A stretch of DNA of 64,000 bases from Oegoconia quadripuncta (GCA_949316235.1 OX438754.1:8913501-8977500); one strand, 5' to 3'; numbered from the stretch's first letter, positions 44,796-54,990 are shown. A program made the numbers and translations. Notes: a model not told the origin generated them from the letters alone.

Positions 44796-44871
44796 GTGAC
44801 GAAATGAGCACTATACCTATTTCTCAATCATGGGTATGCATGAATGAGAAATATAGTGCTCATTTCGTCAC
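44796..44871. ncRNA. Candidate miRNA-precursor-like hairpin
   Basis: A 76-nt inverted repeat. The left arm 44796-44830 pairs with the right arm 44841-44871 across a 10-nt loop, TGGGTATGCA. The outer 19 bp (GTGACGAAATGAGCACTAT) are perfect, then a 3-nt bulge (ACC) and an ATTTCTCA stem with one mismatch. Length, loop, bulge and stem fit a pre-miRNA, and arms of about 22 nt could be released from either strand. No second copy was noticed in the window. It could also be a fold-back insertion. Expression is unknown. Confidence 0.4.
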
Positions 44872-45004
44872 ATTTCAATGTTTTTTTAAACTGTTTGAGA
44901 TAATTATGAGTAAGTAGGTACTTGAAATGTTATCATTTAAAATAATTATTAAAATCAAAACATTAACACCAGAATTTACCTTCTTCACACTAAAAGCCAT
45001 TGTC

Positions 45005-45018
45005 GCGCCATCTATGAA
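45005..45018 (-). promoter_or_regulatory. CTCF-like motif
   Basis: The minus strand reads TTCATAGATGGCGC, containing the full YAGRKGGCRS core of the CTCF consensus. 5' flank match is poor. Confidence 0.35.
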
Positions 45019-45118
45019 TGAACAGTGGAACTAAGAAAAATATTCGATAGTTGAAGTTACAAGAAGAAAGTAAACTACTCCAGCTAAAGGGGAACTTCAA
45101 AATGTTTTTTAGGCATGG

Positions 45119-45575
45119 CCGAAGATGAAAGTGGACTTACCCGGAACCCCAAACTTATTTGGGAGAAACAAAACTTCAAGCATTTATTTTAACGTAAGAT
45201 ACATGATATCATCAAGTTACTGCAATTTACACGGAGTGCAACATTATATTATATACAATTATGCTAAAAAATATTTACAGGTTAAAAAAAAACTTCAATA
45301 AAACACTAAGTAAAAATGAAAAACTCGGAAATAAACCCGAACACGCCCTCTACTCTCCATAACTATGTAAGATAAAAAACGTGTTCGAGGTCCGAACCGT
45401 GCGGGAGGGTGCAATTATTATTATTATTAATTATTGGTAGAATAGATCTTATCTCAAACAGCCTGAATGTAACCATGCGATCAAAATTACTGCTTGGCAA
45501 TAGACTTAGATAAATATGGTGGCAGCTATGCCCGGAAACGCATTTAAAACTACTGCTCTACCATCAACCAAATTG
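45119..45575 (-). repeat. SINE-B copy split by an insertion
   Basis: 45119-45165 (GAAGATGAAAGTGGACTTAC, CCGGAACCCC) and 45426-45575 (AATAGATCTTATCTCAAAC, GGTGGCAGCTATGCCC, CTCTACCATCAACCAAATTG) are successive parts of one diverged SINE-B, interrupted by about 260 bp. The head is lost. Confidence 0.6.
45166..45425 (+). mobile_element. Repeat E element nested in SINE-B
   Basis: Starts CTTCAAGCATTTATTTTAAC, GTAAGATACATGATATCAT, matching 29770-29830, and ends near GTTCGAGGTCCGAACCGTGC, GGGAGGG and an ATT microsatellite. It interrupts SINE-B, so it is younger than that copy. Class unknown. Confidence 0.5.
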
Positions 45576-45899
45576 TAAGCAATTATTTTTACAATGTACA
45601 ATACCTCACTTATATACGTTCCCAAAGCCATACCCAATACCTACATTTCATTACAATAACTTACTATAGCTTACGAGTAGCTATACTTGAAACTTGTCAT
45701 AAAAATATCTATAAATAAAATATTTACTGTTAACGCTAAGTTAGCAAGAGATCGAAAACAACTCGATCAAACTAAACATAAAACTTCTATCCAAATGTAT
45801 ACAGTAGCATAAAGCTCCACTTGTCGCAATAAAATGATTTATCCCATAAAATAACAGCTGATCACCGTGATTACGCACAATACGAGCGATCTCATAATT
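45576..45899. other. Intergenic, nothing recognised
   Basis: AT-rich spacer between the split SINE-B and the candidate boundary block. Confidence 0.3.
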
Positions 45900-46210
45900 T
45901 TACAGCCAATTTACAAACAATAAAAGTCGTTCTCTTGTCTTACACGCCCATTCGCCCTCCGATATCTCCATATTCGACGATTCGACGGCCAAAAGTCGTA
46001 ACTCGTAACTTTTATAACCCAATAAAACCATACCCCACGAAGCTCGCAGCACGCAGTCGAGATGTAACTCATACCTGTCGTGTGTAGATGGCGCTCATAG
46101 CTCAGCGCGTGGCGCCATCTGTGAGTGAGTCAGCGAAGCTCTTTATGAGCCGTTTGAGGTCGTCACGTCGTAAAGTAGACGTTTTACGAGCGCAACTTGA
46201 TGCCGCTAGT
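45900..46210. promoter_or_regulatory. Candidate insulator/boundary block (core)
   Basis: Repeat-free and GC-richer than its flanks. It contains the convergent CTCF-like pair at 46081-46125 and posterior-Hox-type sites GTCGTAAA (46167-46174) and TTTTACGA (46182-46189). It also has AAAAGTCGTAACTCGTAAC near 45992 and GCGATCTCATAATTTTACAG. Published work in a nymphalid butterfly reports a boundary element between Antp and Ubx that restricts Ubx; the position and motif content here fit, but identity is inferred. Confidence 0.45.
46081..46125. promoter_or_regulatory. Convergent pair of CTCF-like motifs
   Basis: Plus-strand TGTGTAGATGGCGC (46081-46094) and minus-strand CTCACAGATGGCGC (46112-46125) each match the CTCF core YAGRKGGCRS completely. 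Together they form an inverted repeat AGATGGCGC..GCGCCATCT with 17 bp between. Confidence 0.5.
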
Positions 46211-46742
46211 GTAGCGATGCGGTTGACGCGGATTCATGTCGATGAAAAATGTTGACATTTTTAATTTCATTACATAAGACTGAATTATTGTATGTGAAGG
46301 TATAGCGAAATTAGGAAGACAGTTAAATTTTTAAAGAATCGTGGGATATACTAAACAGCTGTTTCTTCTCTTTGTTCTGTTTGTCACCAGTTACTATAAA
46401 ACGAAAACTAATACTGTAATTAATTTTTCATCTTTTTAAGTTATTGCCATTCGTAATATCCATCTACATGATCATAAATTAGTAACTAAGGTGTGACAAA
46501 CAAAGTAGATATGTATGTTTAAAATAAAAATGAAAAAGAATTCTCGCAAAGCAAGTTAAACAACACTGAAAAGAATTTAGAAGTGTATTGTCGTGTTATA
46601 TGAAGTGGCTTGCAATATACGAACTGTAAATTGCATCATAAACATTCGTCCGTCGCCTGCCCGCCCAGACTTCCCTCCCATTTTAAGCTAGAACTCAAAA
46701 ATATGCCACTACGATGTGGTGGCGCTTTGACGATCGTGTAGC

Positions 46743-46756
46743 GCGACATCTGTTGG
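46743..46756 (-). promoter_or_regulatory. CTCF-like motif, one core mismatch
   Basis: The minus strand reads CCAACAGATGTCGC: 12 of 14 positions of CCASYAGRKGGCRS, with one mismatch inside GGC. Confidence 0.3.
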
Positions 46757-46952
46757 AAAGTGTATGAAGCTTTTGAAGTTGCTACCCAGAAATGAACCTT
46801 TTTAGTAAGGATAGATTGTAGATTGTATCATAATGTTTTTCTGGCATTAAATTTTAGACAAGAGTTTATTTCACAAGAGAATATATTTAGTAAATGATTT
46901 AGGTAGAGTAAATTGTTTGGATGGAATTAAACAATTGCTTCCTTCAATGAGC

Positions 46953-46966
46953 TAAATAGATGGCAC
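46953..46966 (+). promoter_or_regulatory. CTCF-like motif
   Basis: TAAATAGATGGCAC has the complete YAGRKGGCRS core. Confidence 0.33.
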
Positions 46967-48010
46967 TAGCATCGAAAAATGAGACTCACATGATGGGAAT
47001 AAAAGTGAAATGTTTGATCTTTGTGAGTATGTTATAAAATTAATTATTAATTTTAGTTCTAAGTTACAGTCGCATTTGTTAAATGTTTAAATATGTAGAG
47101 TAGGTATATGTAAGTTACTGAGCTTCTTTGACCTGAAGCAGGTACTTAGGTTAGATTGAAAAGTTAGCTTAATTATTATTCATACCACGCATACCTACTT
47201 ACCTATGTGAAGATAAATAAAATATTCTTTTAAATTTTTTTCATTCTACATGTAAATTACGAAACCCTATCGCGTGTGGTCCGACAATATTGGGCCGGTT
47301 TTTTAACAGTTGGTATAGATTTTATTTATTCATTTGGCTTCTGTTTATTAGCGACCAATCAGTCCAATAGACCATAGGAATTTTGACAAAAACTTTACAA
47401 TAAATAGGTAAATATTGAGTTGGTGTACATTGGATTGGAGAGCTTTATTTTTCAGAGTGAATTCGCTGGTCTCTGCCAACATTATTTTTTGGACGACCAG
47501 TCACAGGTGACGTGCTGAAAACCATACGAGCATTTTTTCTGCTCACGTATACTTCGGATACAATTTTAAGAAAAATTCTACGAGTCATATTCTAGTCATT
47601 CTAAAAATTTGGAATAAGAAACCAAACAAATAGTATTCTAATTAATTGTGGGTAAATTTTAAAGGAATTTACACATTTTTTGAGAATTGGAATTCTAAAT
47701 GTTGGTAATTATACATTTCAGTCTAGACCGCCGCCAATGAGCGGAAATCTTAGTTGATCATCGTTGCCAATTCATAGTGCGTTATTTTAAAATTCATTAA
47801 GTGTAATCTCGTGTGATTGCACTGTTCTCACATGTGGCGCAGGATATCGAATATCGCTGTCATATGACTCATCCATTGCAGTCTCGAACCTAAGGTCACC
47901 TATGGTTCGCCTGCCTAATATATTCTATGGGATACCTGTATTTTGGGTAAGTGAGTGTTTGAAAGTTTAATCTAATCCCAGAATCGCTTTTCCACCTTTG
48001 AAGTACTTGG
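46967..48010. other. Intergenic, nothing recognised
   Basis: About 1 kb of AT-rich DNA, repeat-poor until the SINE cluster begins. Confidence 0.3.
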
Positions 48011-48342
48011 CCGCTGCCTCCGTGTCTCAATGTAAACAACATTGAGTTTACGATTCGGAGGTCGCGGGTTCGATCCTCAGCGGGGTACATGTTTAAGTAC
48101 TCGGTTTGGTGGTAGAGCATTTTAAATGTCCGCCGAGCTAGCTACCACCTTCCTATTTAAATCTACCGCCAAGCAGCAATGTTAATAGCATTGTTGTGTT
48201 CCGGTTGTCCGAGATAAGATAGCCAGTCCTCCAAATGTGTTAGGATTTCCGGGTCAGTACGCTTCCAACTTCGACCTCATCTTCACTTAACATCAGGTGT
48301 GATTGAGGTCAAGTACCAACCCGTTGTGCATAAAAAAAAACT
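48011..48342 (+). repeat. SINE-B, full length
   Basis: Plus-strand copy. The head CTGCCTCCGTGTCTCAATGT has an A-box-like region, B box GGTCGCGGGTTCGATCCTC, then GGTTTGGTGGTAGAGC. The body has GAGATAAGATAGCCAG and GGGTCAGTACGCTTCC. The tail ACATCAGGTGTGATTGAGGT, GCATAAAAAAAA closes it. A minus-strand frame (47896-48120) reading EDRTRDLRI is the SINE head read backwards. Confidence 0.85.
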
Positions 48343-48412
48343 TGGCCACCGAAAAGTTACTGTGCTTGTTGCTGTGGAGGTTTTGTTTTTGATGTATATA
48401 GGTAATATTCGC

Positions 48413-48741
48413 GTTGAGAGCATCGGTGGCTCAGTGGAGGAGACACAGTCTCCCAATTTGGGAGGTCCAGGTTCGGTTTCCAGGCAGGTCATGTACAAAT
48501 GAGTTTTTATCCGATTATTAAGATGCCGAGATTTAATTACTTATGTGCTTTTATCCGACTGCACTTGAACGGTGAAGAAAAGCATCGTGAGGAAACCTGC
48601 ATGTCTGAGAAATAAAAATTCTAAGGCATGTGAAGTCCCCAACCCGCATTAGGCCAGCGCGGCGGACTATGACCCTACACTCCCTCAATGTGAGAGAAGG
48701 TCTATATGCCTACAGTGAGATGTTTACGGACTGATGATGAA
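48413..48741 (+). repeat. SINE-C, full length
   Basis: Head GAGCATCGGTGGCTCAGTGG (A box), GGTCCAGGTTCGGTTTCC (B box), then the body ending ACAGTGAGATGTTTACGGAC and TGATGATG. Second element of a three-SINE row. Confidence 0.83.
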
Positions 48742-48778
48742 GGTAATATTCGAGCATTCCCAGCATTTAATAACAACT

Positions 48779-49053
48779 TTTTTTTATGCACAACTGGTTA
48801 GAACTTGATCTCAATACTGAGTGAAGATGAGGCCGAAGGTGGAAGCGTACTGACCCGGAAATACCATCGTATTTGGAGGACTGGCTACCTTATCTCTGAA
48901 AACCGGAACACAACAATGCTATTAACATTTGTTATTTTGGGCAGCAGACTTAGAAAAGATGATGGTAGATAGCCTAGCTAAAATGCTTTACCACCAACCA
49001 AACCAACTAAATATGTAATCCTTCGTTGTTTACATTCAGCCACGGAGGAGGTA
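48779..49053 (-). repeat. SINE-B copy, diverged
   Basis: The T-run then TATGCACAACTGGTTAGAAC, GAAGATGAGGCCGAAGGTGG, TACCACCAACCAAACC and the head complement TTTACATTCAGCCACGGAGG. The B-box region is deleted. Confidence 0.75.
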
Positions 49054-49263
49054 GGTAATACTAACAAATTAAGTACCTAATCGACTCCTATGCGTAACTC
49101 CAAGCTCTTTACTTGTATTCACTGAAAATGCTTACATTATCCTCGACTACTACGACCGATAGATCATCATAAATCAGCATAGATACCTCATAAAAATACT
49201 AGGATGCTATAGCTTTTGTTTTTTTTTTTTGAATTATAAAACAAACAGTCGTTTATAAATAAA

Positions 49264-49490
49264 CTAGCTTTCCTCCCGCGACTTCGTCCGCGTGGAAAAT
49301 TTTATCAAAATACAAACAACCAACTTTCATCCCCTTTTTTATCCCCTTTGGGGGTAGAATTTGTCAAAATCCTTTCTTAGCGGATGCCTACGTCATAACA
49401 TCTACCTGCATGCCAAATGTCCAGTGGTTTGGGCTGGGCATTGATAGATTACTATGTCAGTCACCTTTGAGTTATATATATTTAGATACT
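49264..49490 (-). mobile_element. Non-autonomous Helitron-like element
   Basis: On the minus strand the end reads CCACGCGGACGAAGTCGCGG, GAGGAAAGCTAG. The plus strand shows CATGCCAAATGTCCAGTGGT and TGACTGACATAGT-type motifs (complement) typical of the abundant short lepidopteran element with this end. CTAG terminus behind a GC-rich hairpin. Confidence 0.55.
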
Positions 49491-50228
49491 AAGTTTAAAA
49501 AGAACTAAGTTTGGACCTATAGTTTCCATAATTTCTATATTCTTATTATTTATGAAATATTAATATTACAATTTAGAAAGTGCAGTGGTAAGCCAAAAAA
49601 TAGTAACAAACGACATTGTTTATTGCCAGGTACAGTCGACGATAGTATATTGTACACCCCTCAATTTTAGTGTATTTATTATGCTGCAGGGTCGTATCAC
49701 ATTTTTTTATACCTTACCATACGCTACCACGTACAAACGTACTAACTCCAAGCCCAATCTCAAGTTTCTAAGACCATTATAAGCTGAGATTATCCACAAC
49801 AGAACACATATCCAACTTTCTAAAAGCCACACAATTACGTTCACAACCAACACTAATCCAGTGGAAACTGAACCTAAAAGTTACATACATAAATCCAATC
49901 TAAAAAGTTACTCGATATCTGGGGTAATTATAAAAGGAGAGGCAAAGGGGGGTTGAGTGACAAATCCTCGAATAAAACAACAAGGAAATAATTCCGAGCA
50001 TAAATCGCCCTCTCAGTGTGAATAGAATAGCAATTATTTGGTTGAGTTGGTATTCCCGCATTGGTACTATCAAAATTGAAAACTTTATTAGTTTTAAAAC
50101 TCACAGCTTTGTCGCTTACAGTGGACGATATAGCAACCAGTAAATAGATAATAATTATGTTGTAGGTAGTTACATTAAGAAAATGTTTGAGACTGGAGTG
50201 ATAATGCACTATATTTTCGAGTGTCAAC
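49491..50228. other. Intergenic, nothing recognised
   Basis: AT-rich. Short frames on both strands have no known relatives. Confidence 0.3.
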
Positions 50229-50300
50229 TGATAGATAGATAGATAAAGCGTTTATTTGCATATTACAGAAACACATACAAAAATATTCGACGCAACAATC
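50229..50300 (-). repeat. LINE 3' end with GATA-type tail
   Basis: GATAGATAGATAGATAAAGC, GTTTATTTGC read on the plus strand is the complement of a retroelement end (GCAAATAAACGC) with a TATC microsatellite tail. Confidence 0.5.
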
Positions 50301-50324
50301 AATCAAGCAATATGATATAAATGC

Positions 50325-50445
50325 AAATACTCTTTATTGCGCAAAATAATTTACAATCATTTTGATGATAATAATAGAACATAATTAGGCGGTTTTATCA
50401 CTAAAAGCGATCTCTTTCAGACTGATTTCATCTTCTAGTTCCTAC
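50325..50445 (-). repeat. Non-LTR retrotransposon 3' end
   Basis: AATACTCTTTATTGCGCAAA, then GGCGGTTTTATCACTAAAAG, CGATCTCTTTC: the complement of the GAAGAGATCG..AATAAAG family seen at 20.4 kb. Confidence 0.62.
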
Positions 50446-50489
50446 AATTATATTATACAAGATGATTTTATAAGCATCTATCTGTACAT

Positions 50490-50760
50490 AAATAAGTATC
50501 TACAGTCGGGGATACTCTAACTAGAATTTGGTACCTTTGGAATAAGAAATTTGAGTTAGATATTAGTGAGTTCTCAAACAATAGTACCAATATCATGTCG
50601 CATTAACAACCACTCTAATTAGACCTACCTCGCGTTTCTAACCCACTAATCTTATAGGTTTCAAAGGGGTGTCGTTCGACTATGACACAGGTCTTATTTA
50701 AATTGTCGTTATTCCAGGATGTAGCTATTTGCAGTAGGTATGTAAGAGCCCCGTTATGTT
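50490..50760. promoter_or_regulatory. Apparently unique block with homeodomain cores
   Basis: CACTCTAATTAGACC, CCCACTAATC and CCTCGCGTTTC words lie in DNA without repeat features. It shares the 11-mer CTAATTAGACC with 10414-10424. Low-confidence regulatory candidate. Confidence 0.25.
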
Positions 50761-50805
50761 GTTTAATTAATGTTGTCACGTTTTACATTTTCTAAAGAAT
50801 AATGT

Positions 50806-50994
50806 TAAACTAAGTTCCCAATTCACAACGTCGGAGAAATATGTAGGTATAGGATTTTAAGCTGGTTGAGGTAAAATTGAAATGACTGAGGTTTCTCTGT
50901 TCTCTTCATAATATTTACGTTAAACAAGTTCCCAATTTACAATATCAGAGAAATGTAGTATATAAACTTATAGAATTCAAAGCTGGTTGAGGTG
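50806..50994 (+). repeat. Diverged tandem duplication
   Basis: Units at 50806-50873 and 50920-50994 share GTTAAAC, AAGTTCCCAATT, ACAA..TC.GAGAAAT, and AAGCTGGTTGAGGT in the same order. They are offset by about 115-120 bp with many substitutions. An old local duplication. Confidence 0.75.
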
Positions 50995-51169
50995 TTATAT
51001 AAATAGTTTTGGGTAGTTTTGGTTCGTAAAAAAAATAAACTAAGAGACTTTCCCACAAAAAAACATCTAATTTGCACGTTTTAACTTCGATGGGCTCACT
51101 CCATATCATGTGTGCATTTCTGTATATTTCGTAATGTGAACCATGGATGTTGTTTCAAGCATTAAACTT

Positions 51170-51258
51170 TTATTTTTTGGAACACCCAAACGTTAATGTT
51201 TGGGATATCTCTGACCAGTCCATTTGAGATAAAGGTCGTAACGTTATAGTGTACCTAT
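51170..51258 (-). repeat. Dispersed repeat D copy
   Basis: GGAACACCCAAACGTTAATG, TTTGGGATATCTCTGACCAG, TCCATTTGAGATAAAGGTCG, TAACG: the best-preserved copy, minus relative to those at 14.3 and 18.9 kb. Confidence 0.6.
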
Positions 51259-52322
51259 TATTTTATTTTATAATGTAATGATGACTTCAAAAATCTTATA
51301 GTAATCTTTACGTCATATAGGAATGAAATAGTTTACTGGGAATAGAATGTCATTGTAATTACGAATAATTGAAAACAAAGCGGACGGTAAATAAACGCTT
51401 GACCAATTATAACTATTATCAGACTTGACTAATTGTATACTAAATCGTACTTAGAACTACTGCTTTGAATCAATGCCTATGGGAGAAGCTATGTGAGTTC
51501 ACAGCCGTAATTCTCAGGTAAAATCGAGTTACGTATGTATATGTATACGTTATGTATGTACGAAGATTTCGGTTCTTTCTAATACACAACTCTACATAAT
51601 AAAGACCATGCATCCGGTTTTAGGATTTGTTATATTTTTGAAGAACACACTTATCAGACACACATCATACTCATTTATTCTTTCCGTAGGCATCTTCACA
51701 CATCAACGGCCTCGATGTCTAGATATTAGGCATTGTCCATATTTTTGCTCTATTTTAGTACTTCTTACGCAAGAGAGGATTATCCCTAGGTATCGCACAC
51801 TTGCATTGTCGGGACAGTCACTTTGCACTCGGCTCTGATAACCATGATATTTTAATAAGGAATCAATTTATATTTTTTTTAATTTCATATATGGGTACAG
51901 ATATGAATTAATTCTGATTTTGAGGCAATTACAGACCACTTCACACCATTAAAAAAACAAAAACAAATTACACATTTTCATTTTTGTATAACTACTAAAC
52001 CGTTAAACACAGGAAAATGTCTCTTTCTCTTACTATCAGGCGTTTCAACAATACCGCGAGAAAAAATCCTTTGGGCTATAAAGAAAAACAAATAAAGATA
52101 AATTAACGTATCTCCAGAGAAGATGAATAGGGGTCGAGAAGGCCCCAGGGTAAGGAAAAAGTTGAGGGCTCAACCCTACCCCGTTTATTTACTCGAGGCG
52201 CCCTCTGTCGCGGTAGTTTGATAGCTTTTATTTACCTATATAGCTATTTTAGCAATGAGCGGGAATATTGCGTTCCGATTAAGTGTAAAATTCTGTCTTT
52301 TCTTGCATACTAGCCGTGTTAT
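51259..52322. other. Intergenic, nothing coding
   Basis: About 1 kb. 52120-52220 is GC-richer (GGTCGAGAAGGCCCCAGGG) and holds the CTCF-like site listed separately. A 76-codon frame at 51608-51838 has no known relatives. Confidence 0.3.
52198..52211 (-). promoter_or_regulatory. CTCF-like motif
   Basis: The minus strand reads GCGACAGAGGGCGC: complete YAGRKGGCRS core in the G-rich form. Confidence 0.35.
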
Positions 52323-52497
52323 TTTTTTTTATGCACAATGGGTGCTTACTCGACCTCAATCACACCTGATGTTAAGTGAAAATGAGGCCGAAGGTGGTAG
52401 CGTACTGACCCGGAAACCCCATCTTATTTAGGGGACTGGCTATCTTATCTCTGACAACCTGAACACAACAATGCTATTATCATTGCTGTTTGGCGGC
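52323..52497 (-). repeat. SINE-B copy, head missing
   Basis: T-run, TATGCACAATGGGTGCTTAC, CACACCTGATGTTAAGTGAA, GACCCGGAAACCCCATC, TATCTTATCTCTGACAA. It stops before the B-box region. Confidence 0.8.
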
Positions 52498-52939
52498 ATT
52501 TCACAGGTTATGTACGTTTTATATGTTCTTCAATTATTGAATGTTCCTTTTGCACTAGCCGTCTGGCATCATATCCCTTGGTTAGAATATTTCGCCAATC
52601 TTCAATCCTTTACCATTAAATAAAATCGCATTTTTCGTCGTGTGTGTGACTTCACTATCTCTAATGAAACTATCTATGGTTTTTTCTGTTATATTTGATT
52701 GTTATATAATATTTGATGTTTATAAAAGTATAACTAGTTCCTCAAGCGGATAGCGTTAAAACTGCAAAGAAATCCAACTCGAGATATGTAATTTTTACAG
52801 TACCTACTACTACACTGGATGCGTTCGATTGAAAATGTAGAGACAAGTCATCGGTACAAATGAAAGTTAACTAGAGGCTAGTACTACAATAGTTTAAATA
52901 TTATTAAGTTGTGTATATGCATAAAATAATTAAGCCCGT
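52498..52939. other. Intergenic, nothing recognised
   Basis: AT-rich sequence with no supported features. Confidence 0.3.
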
Positions 52940-53091
52940 GAAAATGCAGGTGCTAGTTAAAACGTGCGTCGGCACAATAAATAGGTACAAGTGGCATAAA
53001 TCTTGAGGAACGCATGCGCAAAACGCTCCACGGTGCGCACTCAATTAACTACTGCGATTTCAATTAAAACGCCTCCGTGGATTTACGACTT
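52940..53091. promoter_or_regulatory. Candidate regulatory patch
   Basis: GAACGCATGCGCAAAACGC is close to the NRF-1/erect-wing palindrome. ACGGTGCGCACTC and TTTACGAC (53082-53089, posterior-Hox type) follow. Non-repetitive. Confidence 0.3.
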
Positions 53092-53276
53092 TTCTAATTT
53101 ATACACTTTTGCCGTTTGGACGCGCACTGGTTATTGGTTCGTGGCTATTTTCCGCTTATACTGAAAACTAGAATTACTTTTAAAGGACTCTTCCTTTGAA
53201 AGTAATTCTCGGATACACATTTCTAACTTTATACACTTTTCCTGTTTGCATCAGGTTATTGGTTTGCGGCTATCTA
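53092..53276 (+). repeat. Direct duplication flanking a hairpin
   Basis: 53092-53152 and 53220-53276 share TTCTAA.TTTATACACTTTT, C.GTTTG, GGTTATTGGTT and GCGGCTAT-type blocks in order. Between them lies the hairpin at 53170-53209. Confidence 0.7.
53170..53209. repeat. 18-bp hairpin with 4-nt loop
   Basis: Arms AGAATTACTTTTAAAGGA and TCCTTTGAAAGTAATTCT pair with one G:U-type difference around CTCT. Confidence 0.9.
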
Positions 53277-53734
53277 TGGTTTATTTGTTTTAACTATTCT
53301 CATATCGAATTTCTTTCTAGGTATATAGTTCAAAGCTAAAAAAATATGTAAAATTATAGTAGGTATATATAAAATATATAATTTGAAACAAATGCTGCAG
53401 TTATTTCCACCTTATTGAAACCTTTCATAAACCATTATTAAACATTTACAAAATTAACCTCTTTTCAATGAGTATATTTCTAATAAATCCACCATAGTAA
53501 CTAGTCTCAAATTTAAAATTGGTAGCCATGAATAATAATTTGGAAAATCTAATATATCTACAAAATATAAAATAGATGTGGTGGTGGTAAATCAATTTAA
53601 AATTTTCCTATTAGTGAATATGTTATCATATACGGAGGATAAATTAAGAACAAAATTATGCCTAGAACGTCATACATAATACCTAATAGTTGAGAAACAT
53701 AAGGTCTTAGTGCGCTCGACCAATCATAATCATT
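53277..53734. other. Intergenic, AT-rich
   Basis: No supported features. Confidence 0.3.
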
Positions 53735-53900
53735 AAAGCGTGGAGGCAATTAGGTAAGTAGCGGGCAGTTATCGGAAGCTACTGTGGCAACCGGCCCCAG
53801 CCAGTAATGCTAACTTGCCACGCGGGGCATGTCTGCTAGTAGTTAGCATAAACGCTACCACGCCCATCAAATGTCACTTGAGCGTGGTAAATTAAAAGTT
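53735..53900. promoter_or_regulatory. GC-rich patch with CCACGC words
   Basis: AAAGCGTGG, TTGCCACGCGG, CTACCACGCCC and GAGCGTGGTAAA give four CCACGC/GCGTGG words in 150 bp of apparently unique DNA, with CCAATCATAATCATTAAAG at the edge. Possibly zinc-finger (KLF/Egr-like) sites. Confidence 0.32.
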
Positions 53901-54834
53901 TTCAGCAGGTTTATAACAATAACAATTTAAAATATTACCAGTATTTTTATGGGATAAAATGATGATCCACCATTGACGACAGCTGCTCGTAACTCGTCTG
54001 TCGTGATTAATAACAAAAAGTATCGTGTTTTAATTATCCAAAAATATTTTATCGCCGTACCAAATGCTCAAATCATCGTCATTAATTTTAAAAATATCTT
54101 ATACATTACCTATAATTTCCAAAAAAAAATCTACTTTTCCATACTGCCATTCATACAGCTGATTCGGAATTTTATACTGGAGGTCGAAAATCTTTTTTTC
54201 GAAATAAATATTTTGAAACATGGTAATGTATTCCACTTACTATATGTAAGAACTCCCTTTCGGTTTAGTATTCCCTTTTCACTCGCCTTGTAGATATAAT
54301 TATTATTATTTGTATCCTTTCATGAATGGGTCAGTTTCATGACACTCATTCGATGTCAGTCTTATGCATTAATTTTATTGTAATTTTGGTATACGTATGG
54401 ACTTACTTACTATAATTAATTAATTTGTTTTATATTACTTACTATACTTTATACATTGTGTATTATATGTATAGATATAATTATATGATACGACATTGTA
54501 AAAGTGAGATGAAACAAATCTAAATCTACCTCATACCAAATGTATACTATAACAATTATGCAATTACTCGTACCTACAATATTTTCTAAGTTTCACATAA
54601 ACTTAAAGTTGAACACTATAAATTAAAGGGACTAATCACTTAAACTAGTCCTAACCTGTGTCATAAAGCCTCTATAGAAATTAATAAACCAATAAATAAT
54701 TACCTACGTGTGTATTCATGATCGATTAGAAACTTATTAAATATTTATTTATTACAACCAATACAACTCTCTGACGTATCATTCATTCATCAAAATTATT
54801 ACCTACATACAATTTGCTGGCGCTCCACACAGCT
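53901..54834. other. Intergenic, nothing recognised
   Basis: A 106-codon plus-strand frame at 53973-54293 is AT-rich, Ile/Phe-rich and without any domain; probably not a gene. Confidence 0.3.
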
Positions 54835-54990
54835 ATAACTCGATACCTCGACTTTTATGACAGCTCCGCGTCAAGTCGTAAACTAATATAATAAAAGTTG
54901 GTAGCACGAACAAACCGATAGATAATGAACTTTTATTGGTCAGTTTTACAACAGTCCCAGAGCGATTGTAAAGTGTGAGTGTTGTAAATG
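54835..54990. promoter_or_regulatory. Posterior-Hox-type site cluster
   Basis: CGACTTTTATGACAGC, AAGTCGTAAACTAAT, AACTTTTATTGGTCAG and AGTTTTACAACAG: four TTTAT/TTTAC-type sites typical of Abd-B/Caudal-class homeodomains, one perfect TTTACGAC. Confidence 0.35.

Noticed and set aside
47896..48120. 74-codon minus-strand gene
   Set aside because: It is the tRNA-like head of SINE-B translated in reverse.
53973..54293. 106-codon Ile/Phe-rich frame
   Set aside because: AT-rich chance frame without domain or splice context.
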